8,627 bases of DNA, from the NCBI GenBank assembly GCA_002703065.1, contig PAEO01000021.1:1-8627 (forward strand), written 5' to 3'. The position numbers and the translations under genes are program-made. The notes beneath the pieces are model-generated. The model searched no databases. It was not told the DNA's origin and was given only the letters and a program-made list of their open reading frames with translations. Within the stretch, counting starts at the first letter, position 1. Each line of letters opens with the position of its first letter. This DNA is from Flavobacteriaceae bacterium (lineage in GTDB: Bacteria > Bacteroidota > Bacteroidia > Flavobacteriales > Flavobacteriaceae). Positions 1 to 7,107 of this stretch are shown here, in pieces.

Positions 1-725
1 AAAATAAATTTTAAATCTTCAATATACTTATCCTTTAAACTTAAACTCTCAATCAATTCTTTTATCACGTTTTCTTGACCAATTTTATCAATTTTATCAA
101 TAATTATCATAAACTTTTTAAATTGACTATTAAGTTCAATTTTTTTTGAAATTGAGTTTAAAATTCCTCTGTGATTTATTTTTAATTCTAGATTCTTAAG
201 ACCTAGATCATTTAATGATTTTGCATATATGTTGATCATTTCAATTTCATTTAAAATTGAGTCGGATCCAATAACATCTGCGTCACATTGCGTGAACTCT
301 TGAAATCTTCCCTTTTGTGGTCTATCAGCTCTCCACACATTTTGAATTTGAAATCTTTTAAAAGGAAACTTAATTTCATTTTGATATTGTGAAACATATC
401 TCGCCAGGGGGACTGTAAGATCATATCTTAAAGCTTTGTCAGAAATTGAATTTACAAATTCACTTAAATTATCATCCTTTAGAGAATTAATGTTAGCTTT
501 TTTAACTTTTTCGCCTGAGTTCAAAATATTAAAAATCAGTCTATCACCTTCTTGTCCATAATTCCCTTGAAGAATATTACTTTTCTCAAATGATGGAGTT
601 TGAATTTCATGATAACCAAATCTCATGAAATTAAATTTTAACTTTTGAATTATATAGTTTCTCTTAGAGACTAAGTTTGGGTGATAATCTCTTGTACCTT
701 TAGGAATAGAGGGCTTAATTGACAT
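1..725 (-). CDS. hisS: Histidyl-tRNA synthetase (HisRS), N-terminal 241 codons, cut by window edge
   Basis: Class II aminoacyl-tRNA synthetase that charges tRNA-His with histidine in the cytoplasm. The frame is open from an ATG at 725 to base 1, giving 241 codons of a protein that is usually about 450 residues in this group; the C-terminal half, including the anticodon-binding domain, lies off the window. The N-terminus carries the family start PKGTRDY (residues 8-14). Next comes the histidine-site segment RYDLTVPLARY (100-110), then class II motif 2 with VWRADRPQKGRF (130-141) and QCDADVIG (146-153). The DLTVP and QCDAD wording is that of the HisRS form common in Bacteroidota. The gene follows rplI on the same strand after 38 bp, so it may be co-transcribed with the ribosomal genes. 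A TAnnTTTG box (730-737) just before the ATG could also give it its own, nearly leaderless, start. No real Shine-Dalgarno is present. Confidence 0.97.
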   Translation of the reverse strand, partial: MSIKPSIPKGTRDYHPNLVSKRNYIIQKLKFNFMRFGYHEIQTPSFEKSNILQGNYGQEGDRLIFNILNSGEKVKKANINSLKDDNLSEFVNSISDKALRYDLTVPLARYVSQYQNEIKFPFKRFQIQNVWRADRPQKGRFQEFTQCDADVIGSDSILNEIEMINIYAKSLNDLGLKNLELKINHRGILNSISKKIELNSQFKKFMIIIDKIDKIGQENVIKELIESLSLKDKYIEDLKFI

Positions 726-729
726 TTCC

Positions 730-737
730 CAAAGTTA
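730..737 (-). promoter_or_regulatory. Possible Bacteroidota -7 box before hisS
   Basis: On the minus strand this reads TAACTTTG, an exact match to the Bacteroidota -7 consensus TAnnTTTG. It ends only four bases before the hisS ATG, so a transcript from it would be leaderless or nearly so. No TTG is seen at the expected -33 spacing (about 17-23 bases upstream). The match may therefore be chance in AT-rich DNA, with hisS simply read through from rplI. Confidence 0.3.
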
Positions 738-763
738 ATAAAATGATAAAGATATATTGTTAA

Positions 764-1210
764 CTATGATTGCGAACTTACAACTTCAAAGTTTAGATTA
801 TAATAAATTTCTCTATGTAATCTAATTTTAGCAGTATACGATCCTGTCTTTTTGATCGTAGAGGATAGTTGAATACATTTCTTTTCGATTTCAAATCCCT
901 CTGAAGAAAGTTCTTTCGAAATTTCTGAATTGGTTACAGAACCAAATAATTTATCATTTTCAGATTTTGCGCTTATTTTAAGCTCTAATTTTTCCAGATT
1001 TTTAACAATTTTACTAGCTTCTTCAATAGCTTGCTTTTCTTTTACTTGAGATTGTTTTAGTTTTTCTGCTAGAACTTTTTTTGCAGAGATGGTCGCAAGG
1101 ATAGCTTTACCTTGTGGAATTAAAAAATTTCTACCATAGCCATTTTTGACCACAACAAGGTCATCTTTAAATCCTAGGTTCTCTACATCTTCTTTTAATA
1201 TAAGTTCCAT
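764..1210 (-). CDS. rplI: 50S ribosomal protein bL9
   Basis: Large-subunit ribosomal protein L9, which binds 23S rRNA near the L1 stalk and reaches along the ribosome surface. The protein has 148 residues, the normal length. The N-terminal rRNA-binding domain is clear: MELILKEDVENLG, then VKNGYGRNFLIP (about 22-33) and GKAILAT, matching the family signature G-x2-[GN]-x4-V-x2-G-[FY]-x2-N-[FY]-L. A charged, lysine-rich connecting helix follows (about 40-75), then the less conserved C-terminal domain. The ATG lies 5 bases after the rpsR stop, so it is the last gene of a tight rpsF-rpsR-rplI set. There is no Shine-Dalgarno in the AACTA spacer, as expected for this phylum. It ends in TAG, 38 bp before hisS. 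Confidence 0.98.
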   Translation of the reverse strand: MELILKEDVENLGFKDDLVVVKNGYGRNFLIPQGKAILATISAKKVLAEKLKQSQVKEKQAIEEASKIVKNLEKLELKISAKSENDKLFGSVTNSEISKELSSEGFEIEKKCIQLSSTIKKTGSYTAKIRLHREIYYNLNFEVVSSQS

Positions 1211-1215
1211 TAGTT

Positions 1216-1494
1216 TTATTTAAGTAAGTCAGCTTGATAAGGGAGTAATGCAAGGTGTCTTGCTCTTTTAATAGCTACAGAAATCTTTCTCTGATATTTT
1301 AACGATGTACCGGTCAATCTTCTAGGAAGAATTTTTCCTTGTTCATTAACAAATTTTAATAGATAATCTGGATTTTTATAATCAATATATTTGATACCCA
1401 ATCTCTTAAATCTACAATATTTTTTCTTGCTATTTGTATTAATGTCCAATGGAGTTAAGTACCTTATTTCTCCTTGATTTGTATTTAAATCCAT
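1216..1494 (-). CDS. rpsR: 30S ribosomal protein bS18
   Basis: Small-subunit protein S18, which pairs with S6 on the 30S platform. The protein has 92 residues. The core is unmistakable: KYCRF, then [16 protein letters not shown] (about 33-48), [12 protein letters not shown] (54-65), KYQRK and [13 protein letters not shown] (74-86). The N-terminus ([15 protein letters not shown]) and the C-terminus (ADLLK) follow the flavobacterial form of S18. The ATG is 6 bases after the rpsF stop, so the two genes are almost certainly translated from one mRNA in balanced amounts. No Shine-Dalgarno is visible. In Flavobacterium johnsoniae, S18 together with S6 and S21 is known to hold the 16S rRNA 3' end away from mRNA. 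Whether that holds here is inferred from relatedness. Confidence 0.98.
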   Translation of the reverse strand: MDLNTNQGEIRYLTPLDINTNSKKKYCRFKRLGIKYIDYKNPDYLLKFVNEQGKILPRRLTGTSLKYQRKISVAIKRARHLALLPYQADLLK

Positions 1495-1500
1495 ATCAGA

Positions 1501-1851
1501 TTATAATTTTTCCTTTTTTAATTTATTTCTTCTCTTAACGGCCCAAGCGTTAGCATCCTTATCTAATGAAACATTCAAATATCTCATCACTCTCTCGTCT
1601 CTTTTGAGCTCAGTTTCATATAAGTTTATGATATTTTCATAAGAACCATCAAACTCAAAATCTATTAGTGCATAAAATCCACTTAATTTATTTTGAATCT
1701 TATAAGCAAGCTTTTTTAAACCCCAATTCTCAACATCAACAATATTGCATCCTTTAGATTTAAGAAAATCTTCATATTTTTTTATGGCATCTTTTACCTG
1801 AGGCTCTGACAGAGCTGGATTTAAGATAAACATAGATTCATAATGACTCAT
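1501..1851 (-). CDS. rpsF: 30S ribosomal protein bS6
   Basis: Small-subunit protein S6, the partner of S18 on the platform. The protein has 116 residues, the usual length for this phylum. Visible hallmarks are the opening HYESMFILNP (3-12), WGLKKLAYKI (about 43-52) and RDERVMRYL (84-92), ending in a lysine/arginine-rich tail after AWAVKRR. The ATG at 1851 fits the family start, which has only one to three residues before the YE..F strand. It is the first gene of the rpsF-rpsR-rplI set and has its own promoter in the 60-bp gap after priA (1869-1898). The predicted 5' leader is only about a dozen bases. That is too short for the S6:S18-binding leader structure known from other bacteria, unless transcription starts further upstream. 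Confidence 0.98.
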   Translation of the reverse strand: MSHYESMFILNPALSEPQVKDAIKKYEDFLKSKGCNIVDVENWGLKKLAYKIQNKLSGFYALIDFEFDGSYENIINLYETELKRDERVMRYLNVSLDKDANAWAVKRRNKLKKEKL

Positions 1852-1868
1852 AAGTAAATTTTGTCGGG

Positions 1869-1898
1869 CAAAAATAGTTTTTTAATAATTACTTACAA
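1869..1898 (-). promoter_or_regulatory. Bacteroidota-type promoter for the rpsF-rpsR-rplI set
   Basis: Read on the minus strand there is a TTG at 1898-1896, a 19-base spacer, and TATTTTTG at 1876-1869. This fits both the -33 (TTG) and -7 (TAnnTTTG) elements used by the Bacteroidota primary sigma factor, at proper spacing. Transcription would begin near 1862-1866, leaving a leader of roughly 12-15 bases before the rpsF ATG. It sits in the only sizeable gap of the left half and just upstream of highly expressed genes. This is the best promoter match in the window. Confidence 0.7.
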
Positions 1899-1911
1899 AA
1901 TAAATTAATAT

Positions 1912-4317
1912 TTAATTATAAGGATCAATATCAACACTTAGTTTAACAGATTTAAATTGAGGATATTTATTGATTTTTTTTGATAGTTTAAAAAGCCTTA
2001 TTTTCTCTTTTCTAAGACTTTCGACTTCCATTTTAATAAGTATATTCATGATGTGGTTATTTTTAATTTTACTTACCACCGGAAACTCTGGACCAAGAAT
2101 TTCAGATTTCATGTTATTTCTTAAGGCTTTTGAAAACCAGTTGGAAGCTAATTTTAATAGATTTATATTTTTTGATTTTAAAATAACCTTTGCCAATCTT
2201 GTAAATGGAGGATAATTAAAATCTCTTCTTTGATCAATTTGGTATTGATAAAATCCTTTTGTGTTACCATCTATAATCCTATTATGAACATGATGATTAG
2301 GGTAATTTGTTTGAATTAAAACCTTTGAGTCAGAAATTGACCTACCAGCTCTTCCGGAAACCTGTTTGATTAATTGAAAATATTTTTCATGAGATCTAAA
2401 ATCAGGATAGTTTAATAAAAAGTCTGATTCAATAACTCCCACTAAACCAACATCACTAAAATCAAGACCTTTAGAAACCATCTGAGTACCAATAAGAATT
2501 TGAAATTTATTTATTGAAAAATCTTGTAATATTTTTTTTAATTTTTTTTTAGATCTGGTTGTGTCATAATCTAATCTTTGTGATTTAACCTTTGGGAAAA
2601 ACTTTTCTAATTCATTTTCAATTGTTTGTGTTCCTACACCATTGAGTTCCATTGAAGGTAAATTACAACTTGAACATCTAATTTGCTTAACCCTTGAAAA
2701 ACTACAGTAGTGACATTTTTCTAAATTTTCGGAGATGTGATATGTGAGGCAAACATCACAATTAGGACAATAATTTACATTACTACAAGCTTTACACTTT
2801 AAAAATGTTGAAAATCCTCTTCTATTTCTGAAAAGGATAATTTGATGATTATTTTCTAAACATATTTTTATCTCCTTTCTTAAAGAAAGTGATAAAAAAG
2901 ATTCATTATCTAATTTTGGAGATTCAATTAGTGCGATTTTTGGTTCTTTGAAATTTCCATATCTCTTATTTAGCTCAACAAAACCATATTTCTTACTAAT
3001 AGAATTATAATATGTTTCAATACTTGGTGTAGCACTACCCAACAAACATTTTGTTTTTAAGATTTTTGATAAAAAAATTGCAGAATCACGCGCATTATAT
3101 CTTGGCATAGGTTCATTTTGTTTGTAGGAATTTTCATGCTCTTCATCTATTATAATTATTCCTAAGTTTCTAAATGGTAAAAAAACTGAAGATCTTGCTC
3201 CTAGGATTACTTTTGGTTTATTATCGTTCACCATATCACTCCACAGTTCATGTCTCATATTAGGCGAAATAGAAGAATGATAGACTATCAAATTACTTGG
3301 GAAATAACTTGATAATCGTAAACTTAATTGAGTTGTTAATGCAATTTCAGGCACCATAAGAAGAGCACTATTTCCTTTAACAATTTCTTCTTTAATAAGA
3401 TTAACATATATTTCTGTTTTACCTGATGAAGTAATACCCAAAAGATTAACAACATTATTTGCCAGGAAGGATTTTTTTATACCATTTAAAGCATCTTTTT
3501 GAGAATCTGAAAGCACTAATTCATTTCTTGAAATTTCTGTAGAATTATATATTCTTTTAACAGGAACTCTATTTTTTAACAAAATATTCCTCTTTACAAG
3601 GTTTTCCAAAACAGAAACTGATACACCTAAAACATCTTGTATATGAATTCTTGAAAATGATGAGTTTATATTTTCATTCAAATAATTTAAAACCTTATTT
3701 TGATTGTCAGAACGTAAAGAAATTTTAGAAAGATCTACTGATTGATTAAGAGAATAGTTAATGATAGTTTTCTCTTTATATTTAGTGTAAATCTCCTCAT
3801 TTAGCTCTAAAATTTCTTGAGCTATCAATGCACTAATTCTTTTTAAAACTTTGAATCCAAAAATCTTTACAAGCTCATTTACTAAAATTTCTTCATTATT
3901 TTCAAAAAGTTGCAAAATTTCATAATCATAATCTTCATTCTTATATGATTTATCACAAATAACTTTTTTTAAAACTGATTCACTCTTAATTAAAAATGAT
4001 CTAGGAAGTGCTGCGTCTAAAACAATACCGATTGGAGAAAGGTAATAATCACTTAACCAATTAATAAAAATTATTTGCTCATTAGTTATGCAAGGTGGCT
4101 CATCAATCAAATAAGAAACTTCTTTTAACTCGTAGTCGATATCAAAATTTTCATGTTTTTCAAATACTACAGCAGTGTAATATTTCTTTTTTCCAAAACT
4201 TACTATAACCCTCGATCCAATTTTAATTTTAAAAAATTCTGATTTTGAGAGTGAATAAGTAAAAAAACCATCAATCGGAATTGGAACAACAACATTTATG
4301 GCATAAGAATATTTCAA
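1912..4317 (-). CDS. priA: Primosomal protein N', replication restart helicase PriA
   Basis: DExH superfamily 2 helicase that recognises stalled forks and reloads the replisome. The protein has 801 residues and appears full length. The N-terminal 3'-end-binding domain covers about 1-110 (VVVPIPIDGFFTY) and is followed by a winged-helix region. The helicase core has Walker A GITSSGKT (294-301), DEEH (391-394), GSAT (427-430), GTQMVSKGLDF (610-620) and QVSGRAGR (652-659). Eight zinc-ligand cysteines (508/511, 517/520, 535/538, 548/551) interrupt lobe 2, with the spacing of the known PriA zinc cluster. The start is TTG at 4317: a stop codon lies immediately upstream in frame and no internal ATG occurs until about residue 321, so TTG is effectively forced. 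The gene is divergent from rdgB across 35 bp and lies 60 bp upstream of rpsF on the same strand. Confidence 0.98.
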   Translation of the reverse strand: MKYSYAINVVVPIPIDGFFTYSLSKSEFFKIKIGSRVIVSFGKKKYYTAVVFEKHENFDIDYELKEVSYLIDEPPCITNEQIIFINWLSDYYLSPIGIVLDAALPRSFLIKSESVLKKVICDKSYKNEDYDYEILQLFENNEEILVNELVKIFGFKVLKRISALIAQEILELNEEIYTKYKEKTIINYSLNQSVDLSKISLRSDNQNKVLNYLNENINSSFSRIHIQDVLGVSVSVLENLVKRNILLKNRVPVKRIYNSTEISRNELVLSDSQKDALNGIKKSFLANNVVNLLGITSSGKTEIYVNLIKEEIVKGNSALLMVPEIALTTQLSLRLSSYFPSNLIVYHSSISPNMRHELWSDMVNDNKPKVILGARSSVFLPFRNLGIIIIDEEHENSYKQNEPMPRYNARDSAIFLSKILKTKCLLGSATPSIETYYNSISKKYGFVELNKRYGNFKEPKIALIESPKLDNESFLSLSLRKEIKICLENNHQIILFRNRRGFSTFLKCKACSNVNYCPNCDVCLTYHISENLEKCHYCSFSRVKQIRCSSCNLPSMELNGVGTQTIENELEKFFPKVKSQRLDYDTTRSKKKLKKILQDFSINKFQILIGTQMVSKGLDFSDVGLVGVIESDFLLNYPDFRSHEKYFQLIKQVSGRAGRSISDSKVLIQTNYPNHHVHNRIIDGNTKGFYQYQIDQRRDFNYPPFTRLAKVILKSKNINLLKLASNWFSKALRNNMKSEILGPEFPVVSKIKNNHIMNILIKMEVESLRKEKIRLFKLSKKINKYPQFKSVKLSVDIDPYN

Positions 4318-4352
4318 TTAGATGTTTTTTTAACTTTAGTAAAATTTAGGTA
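4318..4352. promoter_or_regulatory. Short divergent promoter region between priA and rdgB
   Basis: Only 35 bases separate the two divergent starts, so the promoters must overlap each other or the genes. On the plus strand TAACTTTA (4331-4338) misses TAnnTTTG by one base, and no TTG lies at -33. On the minus strand TAAATTTT (4348-4341) also misses by one, but a TTG at 4371-4369 lies 20 bases upstream, inside rdgB. Both are weak matches. The region must be regulatory by position, but the exact elements are uncertain. Confidence 0.35.
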
Positions 4353-4934
4353 ATGGAATTAATCTTTGCAAGCCATAATGAAAATAAAGTTAAAGAAGTT
4401 AGAAAAATACTTGGAAAAGAATTTAAAATCAGAAGTTTAAATGAAATTGGATACTGTGAGGAAATTCCAGAAAATCAGCCAACAATTGAGGGAAATGCAA
4501 AATTTAAATCCCAATACATTTTTGAAAAGTATAATTTGAACGTTTTTGCAGATGATACTGGGCTTGAAATTAAAGCTTTAAATAATAAACCAGGAGTAAG
4601 ATCTGCACGTTATGCAGGAGATCATAAAAACTCTGCAGATAATATAAATAAAGTTCTAAAAGAATTGGATGATTTAGAAGATAGAAGTGCAAGGTTTAAA
4701 ACAGTATTCTCACTTATGACAAAAGATTTTTCTAAGTTATTTACTGGAATTATTTATGGGGAAATAACTAAAGAAATCAATGGGTCAAAAGGATTTGGAT
4801 ATGACCCCATATTTAGACCAAATGGATATAGCATGACATTTGGTGAAATAGATATTAGAATAAAAAATGAAATTAGTCATAGAGCATTAGCAACTAATAA
4901 ATTGGTTGATTTTTTAAGAAAAGTTTATGATTGA
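4353..4934 (+). CDS. rdgB: RdgB/HAM1 family dITP/XTP pyrophosphatase
   Basis: House-cleaning enzyme that hydrolyses deaminated purine nucleotides (dITP, ITP, XTP) to the monophosphate and pyrophosphate, keeping hypoxanthine and xanthine out of DNA and RNA. The protein has 193 residues, normal for the family. Key motifs are all present: the nucleotide-binding start ASHNENKVKE (6-15), EGNAKFK (46-52), the metal/catalytic segment FADDTGLEI (65-73) with Asp67/Asp68, PGVRSARYAG (80-89), GFGYDPIF (147-154) and ISHRALA (174-180). The ATG fits the family start, which has few residues before the first strand. It is divergent from priA. The secreted-protein gene begins 28 bases after its TGA, and purB follows that, so two purine-related enzymes lie in the same plus-strand run, though not directly adjacent. 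Confidence 0.97.
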   Translation: MELIFASHNENKVKEVRKILGKEFKIRSLNEIGYCEEIPENQPTIEGNAKFKSQYIFEKYNLNVFADDTGLEIKALNNKPGVRSARYAGDHKNSADNINKVLKELDDLEDRSARFKTVFSLMTKDFSKLFTGIIYGEITKEINGSKGFGYDPIFRPNGYSMTFGEIDIRIKNEISHRALATNKLVDFLRKVYD

Positions 4935-4962
4935 ATTTTTCAGCAAAACCTTAATTTAATGT

Positions 4963-5736
4963 ATGTTTACGCGGATGAAAATTAAATTGTTTTTACTCAT
5001 ATTAATTTCTTTATTTACTACTACACTTTCATCTCAAGAAAAAGTTGTGGGAGTAATTGAAAATGATTCAGATTCGAAACCTATTTCTAACGTTCATGTA
5101 ATAAACTTAAATAAAGTTGTTGGTGTTATTTCAAATAAGGATGGAGAATATGAAATTCAGGCAGAAGTTAATGATACATTGTACTTTTCTTACCTAGGCT
5201 TTAAATCCATAAAAATTAGAGTAACAAATGATTTGATTAAATTCAAAAATTCAAAAGTAAGATTGACTGAACTTGCTTATGCTTTAGAGGAAGTCATAGT
5301 TAGTCCTTACCAATTAACAGGATATTTGGAGATTGATGCTAAAAATGTACCAATAAGCAGCTCTTACAGATACAGCATACCTGGATTACCATCAAGAGGT
5401 TATGAAGCAGGATCTAAAAATCCAGGTGCAATATCAAAAGTCTTTGGTGCAATATTCAATCCGCTTGATTTTTTATATAACTTGTTCGGTAAAAAACCAA
5501 AGCAGTTTAGAAAACTGAAATTAATGAAAGAAGACAATAGGATAAGAGAACTTTTAGGGACTAAATTTGACAGAGAAACTCTAACTGAATTATTACAAGT
5601 TGACAAGTTAGATATTGATGAAATACTAAGAAATTGTAGTTACTCAGAAAATTTTATTATTTCAGCTAATGATTTACAAATTTTAGAAGCTATAAGTCAG
5701 TGCTACGCAGAATATAAGTTACTCAATAGAAAATAG
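4963..5736 (+). CDS. Secreted protein with carboxypeptidase-regulatory-like domain, function unknown
   Basis: A 257-residue exported protein. A signal peptide is clear: Lys/Arg near the start, a hydrophobic run LFLLILISLF, then TTTLSSQ, with likely cleavage near residue 24-25. Residues about 28-90 look like a CarboxypepD_reg-like beta-sandwich (VVGVIENDSDSKPISNVHV, then GVISNKDGEYEI and DTLYFSYLGFKS). The same fold precedes many Bacteroidota TonB-dependent receptors. An EVIVSPYQL segment (about 109-117) recalls the receptor plug start, but no plug or barrel follows. The rest (about 118-257) is mixed charged sequence I do not recognise, with a GLPSRG...GSKNPGAISK stretch and a helical C-terminus. 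The start could be ATG 4963 or ATG 4975, four codons later, giving MKIKLFLL; both leave the signal peptide intact. It probably acts in the periplasm or at the cell envelope; no enzymatic residues are recognised. Confidence 0.85.
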   Translation: MFTRMKIKLFLLILISLFTTTLSSQEKVVGVIENDSDSKPISNVHVINLNKVVGVISNKDGEYEIQAEVNDTLYFSYLGFKSIKIRVTNDLIKFKNSKVRLTELAYALEEVIVSPYQLTGYLEIDAKNVPISSSYRYSIPGLPSRGYEAGSKNPGAISKVFGAIFNPLDFLYNLFGKKPKQFRKLKLMKEDNRIRELLGTKFDRETLTELLQVDKLDIDEILRNCSYSENFIISANDLQILEAISQCYAEYKLLNRK

Positions 5737-5750
5737 TTTCTAGTTTATAT

Positions 5751-5758
5751 TATCTTTG
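5751..5758 (+). promoter_or_regulatory. Bacteroidota -7 box before purB
   Basis: TATCTTTG matches the consensus TAnnTTTG exactly. It lies in the 32-base gap between the preceding stop and the purB ATG, ending 10 bases before that ATG, so the transcript would have a leader of only about five bases. No TTG occurs at the expected -33 spacing; the region there is A/T-rich with TTT. The match is partial but well placed, and it suggests purB and the DUF6580 gene can be transcribed separately from the genes upstream. Confidence 0.5.
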
Positions 5759-5768
5759 CTTTTTTATT

Positions 5769-7106
5769 ATGTCAAGCTTTAATCTCAATGCTATATCTCC
5801 TGTTGATGGAAGATATTCAAAACAAACAGAATTACTTTCAAATTACTTTTCTGAGAAAGCTCTAATTAAATATAGAGTTAAAGTAGAAATTGAATATTTC
5901 ATTAGTTTAACAGAAATAGGTATTAAAAACTTAAATCATTGGAATAATAAATTCAATGATAAAATTAGAAAAATATACATTGAATTCCATGATGAAGATG
6001 CTCTTGATGTAAAAGAAATTGAAAAAACTACTAATCATGATGTAAAAGCAGTTGAATACTTTATTAAAAGAAAGTTTGATGAAATGAAGATTAGTGAATT
6101 TTCAGAATTTATTCATTTTGGATTAACATCTCAGGACATAAATAATACCTCAATCCCTCTTTCAATTAAAGATTTTATTCCTAAATATTTTGAAAAAATA
6201 AATTTAGTTCTTTCTGAAATCGATGATAAAGTTGAGGAATATTCTAATATTCCAATGCTAGCTAGAACTCACGGTCAACCTGCAAGTCCAACGAGATTAG
6301 GAAAGGAGTTTAAAGTTTTTAGTGTGAGAATTAAAGAACAACTAAATGTTTTAAAAAAAATACCACATTCTTGTAAATTTGGTGGAGCAACAGGAAACTT
6401 TAATGCACATCAAGTTGCCTACCCAGATATCAATTGGAAGAATTTTGCAGAAAATTTTACAAAAAAATTAGGTCTAGATCACTCATTTCCCACTACTCAA
6501 ATTGAGCACTATGATAATCTAGCCAGATTAATGGATTGTCTTAAAAGAATTAATACTATCATGCTAGATTTCAATAAAGATGTTTGGCAATATATTTCAT
6601 TGGATTATTTTAATCAAAAAATAAATAAAAGTGAGGTTGGTTCGTCAGCAATGCCACATAAAGTGAACCCAATTGATTTTGAAAATTCTGAGGGAAATTT
6701 AAGTTATGCTAACTCTATTTTTGAATTTTTATCATCCAAATTACCTATTTCTAGACTTCAAAGAGATTTAACTGATAGTACAGTATTAAGAAATATAGGT
6801 GTTCCATTTAGTCATACAATAATCGGATTTAACTCAACATTGAAAGGATTAAAAAAACTCTTAGTTAACAAAAATAAAATAGAAAATGATTTGAGAGACA
6901 ACTGGATTGTTATCTCTGAAGCTATACAAACTATCTTAAGAAGAGAAGGAATCGAAAAACCTTATGAACTATTAAAAGATTTTACAAGAAATAACGAAAT
7001 TGTAAATGAAGAAACATTTATAATTTTTATTAATAATTTAAAAGTAGATCAAAAAATTAAGAAAGAGCTTTTAAATATTAGTCCATTTAATTATACTGGA
7101 ATCTAA
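5769..7106 (+). CDS. purB: Adenylosuccinate lyase
   Basis: Fumarase/aspartase-superfamily enzyme of purine synthesis. It releases fumarate from SAICAR to give AICAR, and from adenylosuccinate to give AMP. The protein has 445 residues, full length. It opens with ISPVDGRYSKQT (9-20) as in the E. coli-type PurB. Active-site segments follow: TTNHDVKAVEYF (87-98), HFGLTSQDINNT (116-127), ARTHGQPASPT (165-175, with the catalytic-type His168), GGATGNFNAH (205-214), and the mobile signature loop GSSAMPHKVNP (291-301) with Ser292/Ser293. The conserved QRDLTDSTVLRN (331-342) and the usual C-terminal PFNYTG are intact. All residues expected of a working enzyme are present. A TAnnTTTG box lies just upstream. 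The next gene starts 1 bp after the TAA, so the two are very likely co-transcribed. Confidence 0.98.
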   Translation: MSSFNLNAISPVDGRYSKQTELLSNYFSEKALIKYRVKVEIEYFISLTEIGIKNLNHWNNKFNDKIRKIYIEFHDEDALDVKEIEKTTNHDVKAVEYFIKRKFDEMKISEFSEFIHFGLTSQDINNTSIPLSIKDFIPKYFEKINLVLSEIDDKVEEYSNIPMLARTHGQPASPTRLGKEFKVFSVRIKEQLNVLKKIPHSCKFGGATGNFNAHQVAYPDINWKNFAENFTKKLGLDHSFPTTQIEHYDNLARLMDCLKRINTIMLDFNKDVWQYISLDYFNQKINKSEVGSSAMPHKVNPIDFENSEGNLSYANSIFEFLSSKLPISRLQRDLTDSTVLRNIGVPFSHTIIGFNSTLKGLKKLLVNKNKIENDLRDNWIVISEAIQTILRREGIEKPYELLKDFTRNNEIVNEETFIIFINNLKVDQKIKKELLNISPFNYTGI

Positions 7107-7107
7107 T

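Noticed and set aside
80..106. Short tandem repeat of aattttatca
   Set aside because: It encodes the IDKIDKIG segment of HisRS, where an alternating Asp-Lys pattern is common in the family. It is coding sequence, not a repeat element.
1852..1911. S6:S18 autoregulatory leader RNA before rpsF
   Set aside because: The gap is only 60 bases and contains the promoter itself. The predicted leader is about a dozen bases, and apart from one 5-bp stem I see no longer helix with the known CCG-containing bulge.
1970..2215. Plus-strand open frame of 81 codons inside priA
   Set aside because: It lies entirely antisense to the conserved C-terminal part of PriA, is a low-complexity Phe/Leu/Ile-rich translation typical of reversed AT-rich coding DNA, and has no promoter or family resemblance.
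5400..5606. Minus-strand open frame of 68 codons inside the secreted-protein gene
   Set aside because: It is antisense to an intact coding frame, and its Ser/Leu-rich translation resembles no family. It is best explained as a shadow frame.
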